Shown: positions 1 through 6,498, counted from the stretch's first letter. The stretch: DNA of 7,220 bases from Actinomycetota bacterium (GCA_009697555.1 WLQV01000057.1:1-7220); one strand, 5' to 3'. Made by a program: numbers and translations. Notes: generated by a model not told the origin, from the sequence alone.

Positions 1-1112
1 AAAGATTTACGAAGACTATTACTCTGCTTTGTAATTCGTTCTGCAATAAATCGCAGGCCATCGCCGCCATGCCACATCGCATAGAAGGCGCTAATGACTG
101 CAAGCAAAACTTGTGCGGTGCAGATGTTGCTCGTTGCCTTCTCGCGACGAATATGCTGTTCACGAGTTTGTAGCGCCAATCGAAATGCTGGATTGCCCGC
201 TGCATCAACGCTCTGTCCAACTAAGCGACCTGGTAATGAACGCTCCAGCCCTTCGCGCACTGCCATGAAGCCGGCATGTGGTCCACCAAATCCCATCGGA
301 ACGCCGAAGCGCTGCGCCGAACCAACTGCTACATCTGCGCCCCACTCCCCTGGTGCTTGGAGCAATGTAAGTGCCAACAAATCTGTTGCAGCAATAACAA
401 TCGCCCCACGTTCGTGTGCGTTTTTTGTCAGTGCACTGTGATCGAGAATCTCGCCATAAGTATTTGGATATTGCACTAGCACGCCAAATAGATCGCCTTC
501 AGGGAAGCCCTGACTTGGATCAAATGTTTTAACTGCAATTTTCAAAGGCTTGGCGCGCGTTTCAATGACGGCAAGGGTTTGCGGATGAACGGCATGATCA
601 ATCAGGAAATGCGCATCATCGGACACTGTCGATACTCGCCTAGCTAGCGTCATTGCCTCTGCCGCAGCAGTTCCTTCATCCAGCATCGAGGCATTTGCAG
701 TTTGGAGGGCAGTTAAATCGCAGACTGCAGTTTGAAATGCAAAGAGTGCTTCTAAGCGACCTTGGGAAATTTCAGGTTGATACGGGGTGTACGCGGTATA
801 CCAAGCCGGATTCTCCAAAACGTTACGCAGTACAACTGGCGGTGTAATCGTTCCGTAATAGCCGCCACCGATAAAGGAAGTTACGACCTCATTCTCATCT
901 GCAATTGCACGAAGCTGCGCAATAACATCGCTCTCAGTCATTGCGCTCGGCAACAAATCTGCCAAACGCTCCTGCATCCGAATATTTTCCGGTACTACTG
1001 CGCCAATGAAATCGCCGAGCGATGAATAGCCAAGGGCGGCCAACATGAAATCTTCGTGGGCATGCGATGGGCCGATGTGGCGACGCTCAAATGCGTCGTA
1101 ATCGATTGCCAT
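1..1112 (-). CDS. gcvP: Glycine dehydrogenase (decarboxylating), P protein of the glycine cleavage system, N-terminal part
   Basis: The reverse strand is open from an ATG at 1112 to the left edge, giving 370 complete codons with no stop. The translation begins [16 protein letters not shown] and continues with family landmarks: FIGGGYYGT near residue 80, [23 protein letters not shown] around 100-122, [15 protein letters not shown] around 140-154, and [13 protein letters not shown], then the LPGRLVG and [19 protein letters not shown] blocks before residue 350. P proteins are about 950 residues, so roughly the first 40 percent is present; the PLP-binding lysine lies in the missing half. The enzyme decarboxylates glycine with PLP and passes the aminomethyl group to the lipoyl arm of GcvH, encoded upstream in the same cluster. 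A GGGGG tract about 5 nt before the ATG can serve as ribosome binding site; a GTG directly before the ATG is an alternative start. It begins 42 nt after the merR-type gene, with no terminator between, so co-transcription is likely. No glycine-riboswitch-like leader fits in this gap. Confidence 0.97.
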   Translation of the reverse strand, partial: MAIDYDAFERRHIGPSHAHEDFMLAALGYSSLGDFIGAVVPENIRMQERLADLLPSAMTESDVIAQLRAIADENEVVTSFIGGGYYGTITPPVVLRNVLENPAWYTAYTPYQPEISQGRLEALFAFQTAVCDLTALQTANASMLDEGTAAAEAMTLARRVSTVSDDAHFLIDHAVHPQTLAVIETRAKPLKIAVKTFDPSQGFPEGDLFGVLVQYPNTYGEILDHSALTKNAHERGAIVIAATDLLALTLLQAPGEWGADVAVGSAQRFGVPMGFGGPHAGFMAVREGLERSLPGRLVGQSVDAAGNPAFRLALQTREQHIRREKATSNICTAQVLLAVISAFYAMWHGGDGLRFIAERITKQSNSLRKS

Positions 1113-1154
1113 CACTGCCCCCAATAAATACTTAGGAATGCAGGATAAGAGAAG

Positions 1155-1643
1155 TTAGGCGAGTTTGCGCTTTCGACGTTCTGCCAATTCATCGTTATCT
1201 TCGCCACCAACTGCTGAACCCTCAACCTCGCCTTGAAGGACAGCGAGTGAGCCCTCTACTTCGCTCCAGACCTTGCCAACTGCAATTCCAAATACACCTT
1301 GTCCGCCTTGGAGTAAGTCAATAATTTCATCAGGGCTTGTGCATTCATAAATCGATGCACCATCACTCATCAAAGTAATTGATTCGAGCTCTGCGACTCC
1401 GCGATCGCGCAGGTAATTGACTGCGGTGCGAATGTTTTGAAGTGAGACACCAGCATCAAGGAGGCGCTTTACGATCTTGAGAACCAAGATGTCGCGGAAA
1501 CCATAGAGGCGTTGCGAACCAGAACCTGATGCTTCGCGCACAGTTGGTTCAACTAAACCGGTACGTGCCCAATAATCTAATTGGCGATAGGAAATTCCTG
1601 CTGCGGTACATGCAGTTGCGCCGCGATAGCCAATCTCAGACAT
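1155..1643 (-). CDS. MerR-family transcriptional regulator, Rv1830-like
   Basis: This 162-residue protein has an N-terminal MerR-type winged helix-turn-helix at about residues 5-80. It includes GYRGATACTAAGISYRQLDY, the WARTGLVEPTVREA helix-wing junction, QRLYGFRDILVLKIVKRLLDAG, and SLQNIRTAVNYLR. The middle has a short conserved-looking segment (FGIAVGKVWSEVEGSL, 118-133) and the C-terminus is a basic tail, RRKRKLA. It has no cysteine-rich metal-binding loop, so it is not a classical metal-sensing MerR. Its place between the bifunctional nuclease gene and gcvP matches M. tuberculosis Rv1830, a MerR-like regulator linked in the literature to growth and division control (called ResR or McdR); equivalence here is inferred from domain and synteny. 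The ATG at 1643 follows a weak purine-rich AGAGAAGAG with 6 nt spacing. The 98-nt gap upstream contains a promoter-like element and an inverted repeat, so this gene may have its own transcript. Confidence 0.9.
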   Translation of the reverse strand: MSEIGYRGATACTAAGISYRQLDYWARTGLVEPTVREASGSGSQRLYGFRDILVLKIVKRLLDAGVSLQNIRTAVNYLRDRGVAELESITLMSDGASIYECTSPDEIIDLLQGGQGVFGIAVGKVWSEVEGSLAVLQGEVEGSAVGGEDNDELAERRKRKLA

Positions 1644-1674
1644 GGGGAACTCTTCTCTAGCTGGGGAAGGCTTA

Positions 1675-1703
1675 AGGGTAGAACGGCGATTCCCCGCTTA
1701 CAA
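1675..1703 (-). promoter_or_regulatory. Candidate promoter of the downstream MerR-type gene
   Basis: On the minus strand TTGTAA (1698-1703) is followed after 17 nt by TACCCT (1675-1680). The second box fits the actinobacterial TANNNT -10 pattern and the first matches 4 of 6 bases of TTGACA. Transcription would begin roughly 25-30 nt before the ATG at 1643. The -10 box overlaps the 9-mer CTTAAGGGT (plus-strand reading), which also occurs at the garA promoter. Confidence 0.45.
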
Positions 1704-1717
1704 GAACCGACACGATC

Positions 1718-1737
1718 AAACCCTCTACTACAGGTTT
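1718..1737. repeat. Short inverted repeat upstream of the MerR-type gene promoter
   Basis: Arms AAACC (1718-1722) and GGTTT (1733-1737) are separated by 10 bp. The repeat lies just after the stop codon of the nuclease gene and 14 bp upstream of the candidate -35 box of the MerR-type gene. It is too weak, and has no T-run after it, to be an intrinsic terminator. An operator for one of the neighbouring MerR-type proteins is possible but unproven. Confidence 0.3.
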
Positions 1738-1741
1738 AGTC

Positions 1742-2227
1742 TTATCCTGCGAAATCCTCTGGATTGATCTCGTCGAGGAAGGCCCTAAAGCGTTCGACTT
1801 CCTCATCCCCTTCGCCCTTGCTCTCCGGGATCTCAATGCCCACCTCTTCGACCAATTCGACACTGGCCAGAATGTTGGAGTGAGTGCGAAGTGCCAACGC
1901 GATGGCATCGGAGGGCCTGGCTGAGATAGCAATCTTGCCGCCAGATTCGGTTCGCAGATTTATCGTGGCATAAAAAACGCCATCCATCAAAGATGAGATC
2001 TCAACCGATACAACAGTGGCATCTAGCTTCTCAATAATTTCGCGCATGAGATCGTGACTCATTGGCCGAGGAGGCGTCACGCCCTGTTGAGCAAATGCAA
2101 TTGCAGTCGCCTCTACTGCCCCAATCCAAATCGGCAGGAAACGAGAGCCTTCCATCTCTTTGAGTAACAAGATTGGTTGGTTAGAGGGCATCTCAACTCT
2201 GACACCGACAACTTCCATAGCGAGCAT
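1742..2227 (-). CDS. Bifunctional nuclease family (DUF151) protein, Rv1829-like
   Basis: The 161-residue product from the ATG at 2227 shows the DUF151 core: VVGVRVEMPSNQPILLLKE near the start, FLPIWIGAVEATAIAFAQQG after it, a PRPMSHDLM segment, GVFYATINL, and SARPSDAIALALR. It ends with an acidic stretch and ERFRAFLDEINPEDF, typical of actinobacterial members. Plant members of the family have reported DNase/RNase activity; the actinobacterial role is not established, so the name describes the family only. The frame stays open to 2305, but that extension would overlap ftsR by 65 nt and is not family-like. The 2227 start gives the length and N-terminus expected from Rv1829-type proteins; ATG at 2218 is possible. 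The gap from the ftsR stop is 13 nt (TACCGGCGCCACG) with no Shine-Dalgarno, so translational coupling to ftsR is likely. Confidence 0.9.
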   Translation of the reverse strand: MLAMEVVGVRVEMPSNQPILLLKEMEGSRFLPIWIGAVEATAIAFAQQGVTPPRPMSHDLMREIIEKLDATVVSVEISSLMDGVFYATINLRTESGGKIAISARPSDAIALALRTHSNILASVELVEEVGIEIPESKGEGDEEVERFRAFLDEINPEDFAG

Positions 2228-2240
2228 CGTGGCGCCGGTA

Positions 2241-2954
2241 TTACTTGAGTCGCTGTAAGCCACCGCGAATAAGTGCGGCATGTAGTCGCACCGAAAGACT
2301 CGCAATTTCGCGTTGTACTTCTTCGGCGCGCGCCTTCGCTTCCGGACTCTTCTGGCGAACCAACGGTGTGATTACCTGTTCGATCAGACCAACTTCGCGA
2401 TCTGCCGCAGATTTGAATGAGCGAAGGTGGCGAGCTTCAATTCCAAAGGCTGCCATTTCAACAACGCAACGTGCCACAGCTAGTGCATCGCCGTCGTAGT
2501 GGCGACCCTTGAGAGTGATGAGGCCGTGCGATTCCAATTCAACTAATTGTGCCTCTTTTAATTGGCTGCTCTTGAGCAACTCTTCACGCGATAGGCGAAG
2601 ATCATTGCTAGGAGCAAAATTTCCAGCTGCAATTTCGCCATCAACTGTGGCAAGGCGTGGCACAGAGACTGAACCACCATTGACCGCTGGCTCTAAACCG
2701 CGATCCATTGCATCGAGATTATCCTTAATAACTTTAAGTGGCAGATACTGATCGCGCTGTGCCAGTAATACATAGCGCAGACGCTCTAAATCAGTATTAG
2801 TGAATTTGCGGTAACCAGATGGCGTGCGCTGTGGATCAATCAGGCCCTCGGCTTCAAGGAAGCGAATCTTTGAGATTGTGACATCTGGAAAATCGCCACG
2901 CAATTTATTAAGAACTTCGCCGATGCTTAGATAGGCACGCGCTGGAACGCTCAC
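2241..2954 (-). CDS. ftsR: MerR-family regulator FtsR (Rv1828-like)
   Basis: The 237-residue protein opens with a MerR-type HTH at about residues 8-85: YLSIGEVLNKL, the recognition region VTISKIRFLEAEGLI, the wing PQRTPSGYRKF, and DLERLRYVLLAQRDQYLPLKVIKDNL. A Gly/Ser/Val-rich linker (about 90-118) leads to a second winged-helix-like domain at about 121-185 (LSREELLKSSQLKEAQLVEL, then HGLI and GIEARHLRSF) and a helical tail. This two-domain build and the garA-ftsR-DUF151-merR order match Rv1828 and Corynebacterium FtsR, which is reported to activate ftsZ and influence cell division. The start is GTG at 2954, overlapping the garA stop as GTGA (4 nt shared), with AGGGGAG four bases upstream, so it is translated with garA. 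Assignment rests on architecture and synteny; the DNA target is not shown by this window. Confidence 0.92.
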   Translation of the reverse strand: MSVPARAYLSIGEVLNKLRGDFPDVTISKIRFLEAEGLIDPQRTPSGYRKFTNTDLERLRYVLLAQRDQYLPLKVIKDNLDAMDRGLEPAVNGGSVSVPRLATVDGEIAAGNFAPSNDLRLSREELLKSSQLKEAQLVELESHGLITLKGRHYDGDALAVARCVVEMAAFGIEARHLRSFKSAADREVGLIEQVITPLVRQKSPEAKARAEEVQREIASLSVRLHAALIRGGLQRLK

Positions 2955-3394
2955 TTGTCTCCCCTAATGAATAGAAATCTGAATTTGCCAATTTGTACTT
3001 CATCGCCACTGCTTAACTTGCTCTCCCGCTGCGAAACGTTATTGACATAAGTTCCGTTGAGGCTGCCTCTGTCACGAAGGAGAAATTCCGAAGAATTTCC
3101 ACGGCGCGAGCGTTCAATCTGTGCGTGACGACGCGAAACAGTGATGTCGCTAAGAAAGATTTCGCTCTCTACGCCGCGACCAATGCTCGTGACATCCTCG
3201 CTGATCAATAAGCGCTGACCTTGGCCCGAGGCTGAGAGTGAAATTAATAGCGCGCGATCTTGGGGAAGTTCGCTTATTGCTAATCGATCAGAATCTGAGA
3301 GTTGAGCTAGAAGTTCACTGCGATCTTTCACGGTATTTCGTGGACCGAGGTGAATTGTTGAAGTGAGGTCACGTACTGGCTCTGACTTGCCCAT
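2951..3394 (-). CDS. garA: FHA-domain regulator of the GarA/OdhI type
   Basis: From the ATG at 3394 this is 147 residues. A flexible N-terminus holds DLTSTI (residues 9-14), at the place of the phosphorylated ETTS motif of GarA/OdhI. A forkhead-associated domain fills about 47-145, with the phosphothreonine-binding signatures SIGRG (Arg73), VSRRHA (Ser87, His90) and GSLNGTYVN (Asn113), then GDEVQIGKFRF near the end. In mycobacteria and corynebacteria this protein binds 2-oxoglutarate dehydrogenase and glutamate dehydrogenase in the unphosphorylated state, and Ser/Thr kinase action turns it off by self-binding. The same role here is inferred. An in-frame GTG directly before the ATG would add one residue, but the AAGGGGG ribosome binding site is 4 nt from the ATG and only 1 nt from the GTG, so ATG is preferred. 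The gene overlaps ftsR by 4 nt and has a strong candidate promoter of its own. The first ETTS threonine seems to be replaced by Leu10. Confidence 0.93.
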   Translation of the reverse strand: MGKSEPVRDLTSTIHLGPRNTVKDRSELLAQLSDSDRLAISELPQDRALLISLSASGQGQRLLISEDVTSIGRGVESEIFLSDITVSRRHAQIERSRRGNSSEFLLRDRGSLNGTYVNNVSQRESKLSSGDEVQIGKFRFLFIRGDK

Positions 3395-3400
3395 CACTCC

Positions 3401-3421
3401 CCCTTAACTTCTACTTAAGGG
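3401..3421. repeat. Perfect 7-bp inverted repeat in the garA leader
   Basis: Arms CCCTTAA (3401-3407) and TTAAGGG (3415-3421) match perfectly around a 7-bp spacer. On the garA strand the downstream arm contains most of the Shine-Dalgarno sequence, and the upstream arm lies at the predicted transcription start. It could be an operator or, in read-through transcripts from gcvH, a hairpin that covers the ribosome binding site. Confidence 0.5.
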
Positions 3422-3423
3422 TG

Positions 3424-3452
3424 ACCCTATGCCAGCGCACGGGAGTGGTCAA
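3424..3452 (-). promoter_or_regulatory. Candidate promoter of the garA-ftsR-nuclease unit
   Basis: On the minus strand TTGACC (3447-3452, 5 of 6 to TTGACA) is followed after exactly 17 nt by TAGGGT (3424-3429, fits TANNNT). The -35 box overlaps the gcvH stop codon. Start of transcription is expected near the A at 3416, giving a leader of about 22 nt that still contains the AAGGGGG ribosome binding site. A perfect palindrome, AGGGT-C-ACCCT (3418-3428), covers most of the -10 box. Confidence 0.6.
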
Positions 3453-3823
3453 GCGGTAAGTGCGATGTACTCCGCGGCCGAAAGTAGTGAATCGGGAGCG
3501 CTAGTCAGTGTGATTTTGGCAATCCAACCTGCGCCATAAGGATCGGAGTTAAGTAACTCTGGATTACTTACCAATGCGCTATTGACTTCAGTAACACTTC
3601 CAGTTACAGGTGAATAAATCTCGGAAACACTCTTCGTTGATTCCACTTCGCCACAAATTGCACCGGCTTGAACACTATCGCCGACTTTTGGCAATTGAAC
3701 ATAGACGATGTCACCGAGCGCGCTCTGGGCGAAATCGGTAATTCCCATCGTGATTACGTCACCGCTCTGCGAAAGCCACTCATGCTCTTTCGTGTACTGC
3801 AATGTTTCGGGAGCGTTGCTCAT
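3449..3823 (-). CDS. gcvH: Glycine cleavage system H protein (lipoyl carrier)
   Basis: This 124-residue protein is of normal length for GcvH. It has the N-terminal YTKEHEWL (10-17), GITDFAQSALGDIVYVQLP (27-45), and the lipoylation region ESTKSVSEIYSPVTG (61-75) with Lys64 as the expected lipoyl site. It also has EVNSALVSNPELLNSDPYGAGWI (79-101) near the end. The lipoyl arm shuttles the aminomethyl group from the P protein to the T protein and electrons to dihydrolipoamide dehydrogenase. gcvP lies four genes downstream; gcvT is not in the window. The ATG at 3823 has no Shine-Dalgarno, but a TANNNT box ends exactly 6 nt before it, which suggests a leaderless mRNA. The gap from the upstream phosphatidyltransferase gene is 45 nt. 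No glycine riboswitch is present. Confidence 0.97.
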   Translation of the reverse strand: MSNAPETLQYTKEHEWLSQSGDVITMGITDFAQSALGDIVYVQLPKVGDSVQAGAICGEVESTKSVSEIYSPVTGSVTEVNSALVSNPELLNSDPYGAGWIAKITLTSAPDSLLSAAEYIALTA

Positions 3824-3829
3824 GGCGAT

Positions 3830-3858
3830 AACTTACTGGCCAACATCGCTCTTGTCTA
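3830..3858 (-). promoter_or_regulatory. gcvH: Candidate leaderless promoter of gcvH
   Basis: On the minus strand TAGACA (3853-3858, 5 of 6 to TTGACA) and TAAGTT (3830-3835, fits TANNNT) are spaced by 17 nt. The -10 box is followed by ATCGCC and then the gcvH ATG, so transcription would start at or next to the A of the start codon. Lack of a ribosome binding site before gcvH supports this. Confidence 0.55.
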
Positions 3859-3868
3859 AGCCAAGTCT

Positions 3869-4441
3869 CTACGCGATCTGGCGTAGTTGAGCCTGAGCGG
3901 TACGGGCATATTGCAGACCGGTGAAGAGGTAGAGAGCAATCCCCCAGATTCCAAAGCTCCATCCGATGATGTAGCCGATTGTTCCGAGCCAATTATCAAA
4001 AGCACCAAGCAGAAGGAATGGGAAGGCATAAAGTAAATTGAAGGTCGCCGCCTTACCGATAAATGTCACAGTCATCGGTGGAAACTTCTTCCGGTTGAGT
4101 GCAAGTGTGTAAATCCCCAAAATAACATCGCGTGCAATGAGCAGAACGACGATCCAGATCGGAAGAAGTTCGCGCGATGTAAGAACTAGAAGCGTTGCCA
4201 AAATGTATAAGCGATCTACGGCAGGATCGAGTAATTCGCCAAGGCGTGAGTATTGATTGAGGATTCGCGCCAATTTTCCATCGAGATAATCGCTGATTCC
4301 ACCAACTGTAAGGACGAAAACTGCCCATCCATCGTGGTGGCCCGATAGGCCGAGGACAATAAAGAGTGGAATGCCGAGGGCTCGCGCGAAGGAAATGAGG
4401 TTGGGAATTGTGACAACCCGATTACCGCTTAGTTGCTTCAT
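3869..4441 (-). CDS. CDP-alcohol phosphatidyltransferase, PgsA2-like (phosphatidylglycerophosphate or cardiolipin synthase)
   Basis: This 190-residue membrane protein carries the complete family signature D-x2-DG-x2-AR-x8-G-x3-D-x3-D: Asp51, Asp54-Gly55, Ala58-Arg59, Gly68, Asp72 and Asp76. The aspartates bind the metal ions and CDP headgroup. Hydrophobic stretches at about 23-32, 39-49, 78-103 and 130-175 predict several membrane helices, and TIPNLISFARALGIPLF at 11-27 is a typical PgsA start. The substrate cannot be read with certainty. The gene is in the neighbourhood where M. tuberculosis has pgsA2 (Rv1822), for which PGP synthase or cardiolipin synthase roles have been proposed. The ATG at 4441 is one nucleotide after the 3' end of tRNA-Pro, leaving no room for a leader or Shine-Dalgarno. 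No other good in-frame start exists before the conserved region. Confidence 0.92.
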   Translation of the reverse strand: MKQLSGNRVVTIPNLISFARALGIPLFIVLGLSGHHDGWAVFVLTVGGISDYLDGKLARILNQYSRLGELLDPAVDRLYILATLLVLTSRELLPIWIVVLLIARDVILGIYTLALNRKKFPPMTVTFIGKAATFNLLYAFPFLLLGAFDNWLGTIGYIIGWSFGIWGIALYLFTGLQYARTAQAQLRQIA

Positions 4442-4442
4442 G

Positions 4443-4516
4443 TCGGGGCGACAGGATTTGAACCTGCGACAACCAGACCCCCAGCCTGGTGCGCTACCAA
4501 GCTGCGCTACGCCCCG
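4443..4516 (-). tRNA. tRNA-Pro (anticodon GGG)
   Basis: The minus strand folds into a complete 74-nt cloverleaf. The acceptor arms are CGGGGCG and CGCCCCG with discriminator A. The D arm is GCGC/GCGC around AGCTTGGTA. The anticodon arm is CCAGG/TCTGG with loop CTGGGGG, so the anticodon is GGG (reads CCC, and CCU by wobble). The variable region is TTGTC and the T arm is GCAGG/CCTGT around TTCAAAT. No CCA is encoded: the bases after the discriminator are CATG, so CCA must be added after 3' trimming. The gene starts 11 nt after the cmk-der stop and ends 1 nt before the phosphatidyltransferase ATG. Confidence 0.97.
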
Positions 4517-4524
4517 TGGTTACT

Positions 4525-4530
4525 ATCTTA
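4525..4530 (-). promoter_or_regulatory. Possible -10 box for tRNA-Pro
   Basis: TAAGAT on the minus strand fits TANNNT and overlaps the cmk-der stop codon. It lies 8 nt before the tRNA 5' end, so transcription could begin almost at the mature 5' end. The hexamer 17 nt upstream (TTCGCG) is a poor -35, so this is only a possibility; read-through from cmk-der is the alternative. Confidence 0.3.
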
Positions 4531-6492
4531 AGGATTGTTCTCTTTGACGCGAACTGCCACCATCACTGGCGTTCCCGGGAAACCAAATTCTTCGCGCAGG
4601 CGCCGTTCGATAAAGCGGCGGTAAGAAGGCTCTAGCCATCCATTGGTAAAGATCACGAACTTCGGCGGTGCAATTCCGGCTTGGGTGGCGTAGAAAATCT
4701 TTGGCTGCTTGCCACCGCGAACTGGCGGTGGTGTTGCACCGATCATTGTGCCAAGGAATGAATTGAGACGGCTGGTTGGAACTCGCTTCTCCCAACTTGA
4801 GATCGCAGTACGAAGTGCGGGAGCTAAACGATCGCGGTGCCAGCCAGTCTTTGCCGCGATGTTTACTCGCTGGGCCCATTCAATCTGATCCAGATGGCGA
4901 TCGGTCTCTCTGGCCAACTGAGTTTGGCGATCTTCATCGACTAAATCCCACTTGTTCATGACGACAACGAGGGCTTTTCCCGCCTCTTCTACCATCGTGA
5001 TGATGCGCAGATCCTGTTCGGAGATCGGGACCGAGGCATCGAGAACTACGACGGCAACTTCACATCGCTCGAGCGCCATCTGGGTGCGAAGTGTGGCGTA
5101 ATAATCGGTACCGCTTTGTTGATTAGCGTGACGACGCAGACCTGCAGTATCAATGAAACGCCAAATCGAACCATCAATTTCAATCAGCTCATCGACTGGA
5201 TCGCGTGTTGTTCCGGCGACATCATCAACTAACGAACGCTCTGACCCAGCTAAAACATTGAGCAGACTTGATTTACCCACATTGGGGCGACCGATGAGTG
5301 CAACTTTGCGATAACCATCATGAGTCTGCGCATGTCCAACTTCTGGCAAGGTAGAAACAATCTTGTCGAGTAGATCGCCACTTCCCCGGCCATGCAGCGC
5401 AGATACAAAGAATGGTTCGCCAAGTCCCAATTTCCATAATTCGTGCGCATCGGATTCTTCGCGATCGCCATCAACTTTATTTGCAACAAGAAGTGTGGGC
5501 TTCTTCGAACGACGCAGCACTTGAACTAATGAATCATCTTCATGCAGTGCGCCAATCTTTGCATCGACAACGAAACAGAGAACATCCGCCTCAGCGATCG
5601 CCATTTCTGCGCCAGCGGTAATTCCAATTGAGATGCCATCAGGTTTAGATTCCCAACCACCGGTATCCATCACCATGAAGCGGCGACCGCCCCATTCACA
5701 TTCGTAATTGACCCGATCGCGAGTAACGCCAGGTGTATCTTCGACAATCGCTTCTCGTCTACCAATAAATCGATTTATTAACGTTGACTTACCCACGTTA
5801 GGGCGACCAAGAATTGCGACAACTGGTAGACCCAGAAGATTTCGTTCGCGCAGCAACTCCCAAATCCGCTCAACGGTCTCTTCCAAGTTCAATTCCGTTG
5901 AATCGATGTGAATTGCATCCTCTGCCATCGCAAGTGGTGAAGTCACGCGAGTTGAATCAATCAGGTCGCGCTTTTCTAGCGACTGCGCAACTTCTGCCGC
6001 ATCGACACTTTCGGTGAGCTCCGCCTCGCGGCGTGTGGCGCGGGCATTGATATCCGCTGTTAAATAAACCTTAATCGAAGCATCGGGTGCAATCTTTGTC
6101 CCGATGTCGCGGCCTTCTACAACGATGCCATGTGTTGCGCCATCAATGTAGCGTCGCTGAATTGCAAAGAGATGGTTGCGAATTTCTGGGTAAGCACTAA
6201 TCACGCTTACCGCACTCGAAATTTTTTCACTGCGGATCTCATCAGTGATCTCTTCACCGCCACAGAAAACTCGAGGCGTGCGTGGATCGGTAAGAAAAGT
6301 TATTGGATTTTCATCTAACGCTTTCAAGATTTCTTCCACTGTTGCAATCTTTTTGTCTTGGGCTAACCAAGTAACGCTGCGATATAACGCGCCGGTATCT
6401 AAATAATTCCAGCCAGCACGGATTGCAATCGCTTTAGATGTACTTGATTTTCCTGAACCACTCGGCCCGTCCATTGCTACGACGATGCTCAT
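4528..6492 (-). CDS. cmk-der: Bifunctional cytidylate kinase / ribosome-assembly GTPase Der (EngA) fusion
   Basis: One 654-residue frame joins two enzymes. Residues 1 to about 213 are cytidylate kinase (CMP/dCMP phosphorylation with ATP): P-loop GPSGSGKSS (9-17), LDTGALYR (31-38) and VVEGRDIGT (124-132). Residues about 222-654 are Der, the double GTPase that helps mature the 50S subunit. The first G domain has GRPNVGKS (229-236), DTGG (276-279) and NKVD (338-341). The second has GRPNVGKS (401-408), DTAG (448-451), NKWD (513-516) and AAKTG (546-550). A KH-like C-terminal domain follows (about 570-654, with [12 protein letters not shown]). All catalytic motifs look intact, with no frameshift. 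The link between the enzymes is only about nine residues. Cmk-Der fusions are known in some Actinobacteria. The ATG at 6492 follows tyrA by 17 nt without a Shine-Dalgarno; a TANNNT box ends 6 nt before it. Confidence 0.97.
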   Translation of the reverse strand: MSIVVAMDGPSGSGKSSTSKAIAIRAGWNYLDTGALYRSVTWLAQDKKIATVEEILKALDENPITFLTDPRTPRVFCGGEEITDEIRSEKISSAVSVISAYPEIRNHLFAIQRRYIDGATHGIVVEGRDIGTKIAPDASIKVYLTADINARATRREAELTESVDAAEVAQSLEKRDLIDSTRVTSPLAMAEDAIHIDSTELNLEETVERIWELLRERNLLGLPVVAILGRPNVGKSTLINRFIGRREAIVEDTPGVTRDRVNYECEWGGRRFMVMDTGGWESKPDGISIGITAGAEMAIAEADVLCFVVDAKIGALHEDDSLVQVLRRSKKPTLLVANKVDGDREESDAHELWKLGLGEPFFVSALHGRGSGDLLDKIVSTLPEVGHAQTHDGYRKVALIGRPNVGKSSLLNVLAGSERSLVDDVAGTTRDPVDELIEIDGSIWRFIDTAGLRRHANQQSGTDYYATLRTQMALERCEVAVVVLDASVPISEQDLRIITMVEEAGKALVVVMNKWDLVDEDRQTQLARETDRHLDQIEWAQRVNIAAKTGWHRDRLAPALRTAISSWEKRVPTSRLNSFLGTMIGATPPPVRGGKQPKIFYATQAGIAPPKFVIFTNGWLEPSYRRFIERRLREEFGFPGTPVMVAVRVKENNP

Positions 6493-6498
6493 GAGATA

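Noticed and set aside
94..1025. Several plus-strand open frames of 64-115 codons
   Set aside because: They lie opposite the strongly conserved gcvP coding sequence, have no family features, and are antisense shadows.
1113..1154. Separate promoter for gcvP
   Set aside because: TATCCT fits TANNNT, but no -35 is found at 16-18 nt and the gene has a usable ribosome binding site, so read-through from the MerR-type gene is the simpler explanation.
1718..1737. Intrinsic terminator after the nuclease gene
   Set aside because: The stem is only 5 bp with a 10-nt loop and no T-run on the transcribed strand.
2228..2305. N-terminal extension of the DUF151 protein to a start at 2305
   Set aside because: The added 26 residues are not family-like and would overlap the ftsR coding sequence by 65 nt; the 2227 start gives the expected N-terminus and length.
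3824..3868. Glycine riboswitch before gcvH
   Set aside because: The gap is only 45 nt, much shorter than a glycine aptamer, and a promoter-like element fills it. The gap before gcvP (42 nt) is also too short.
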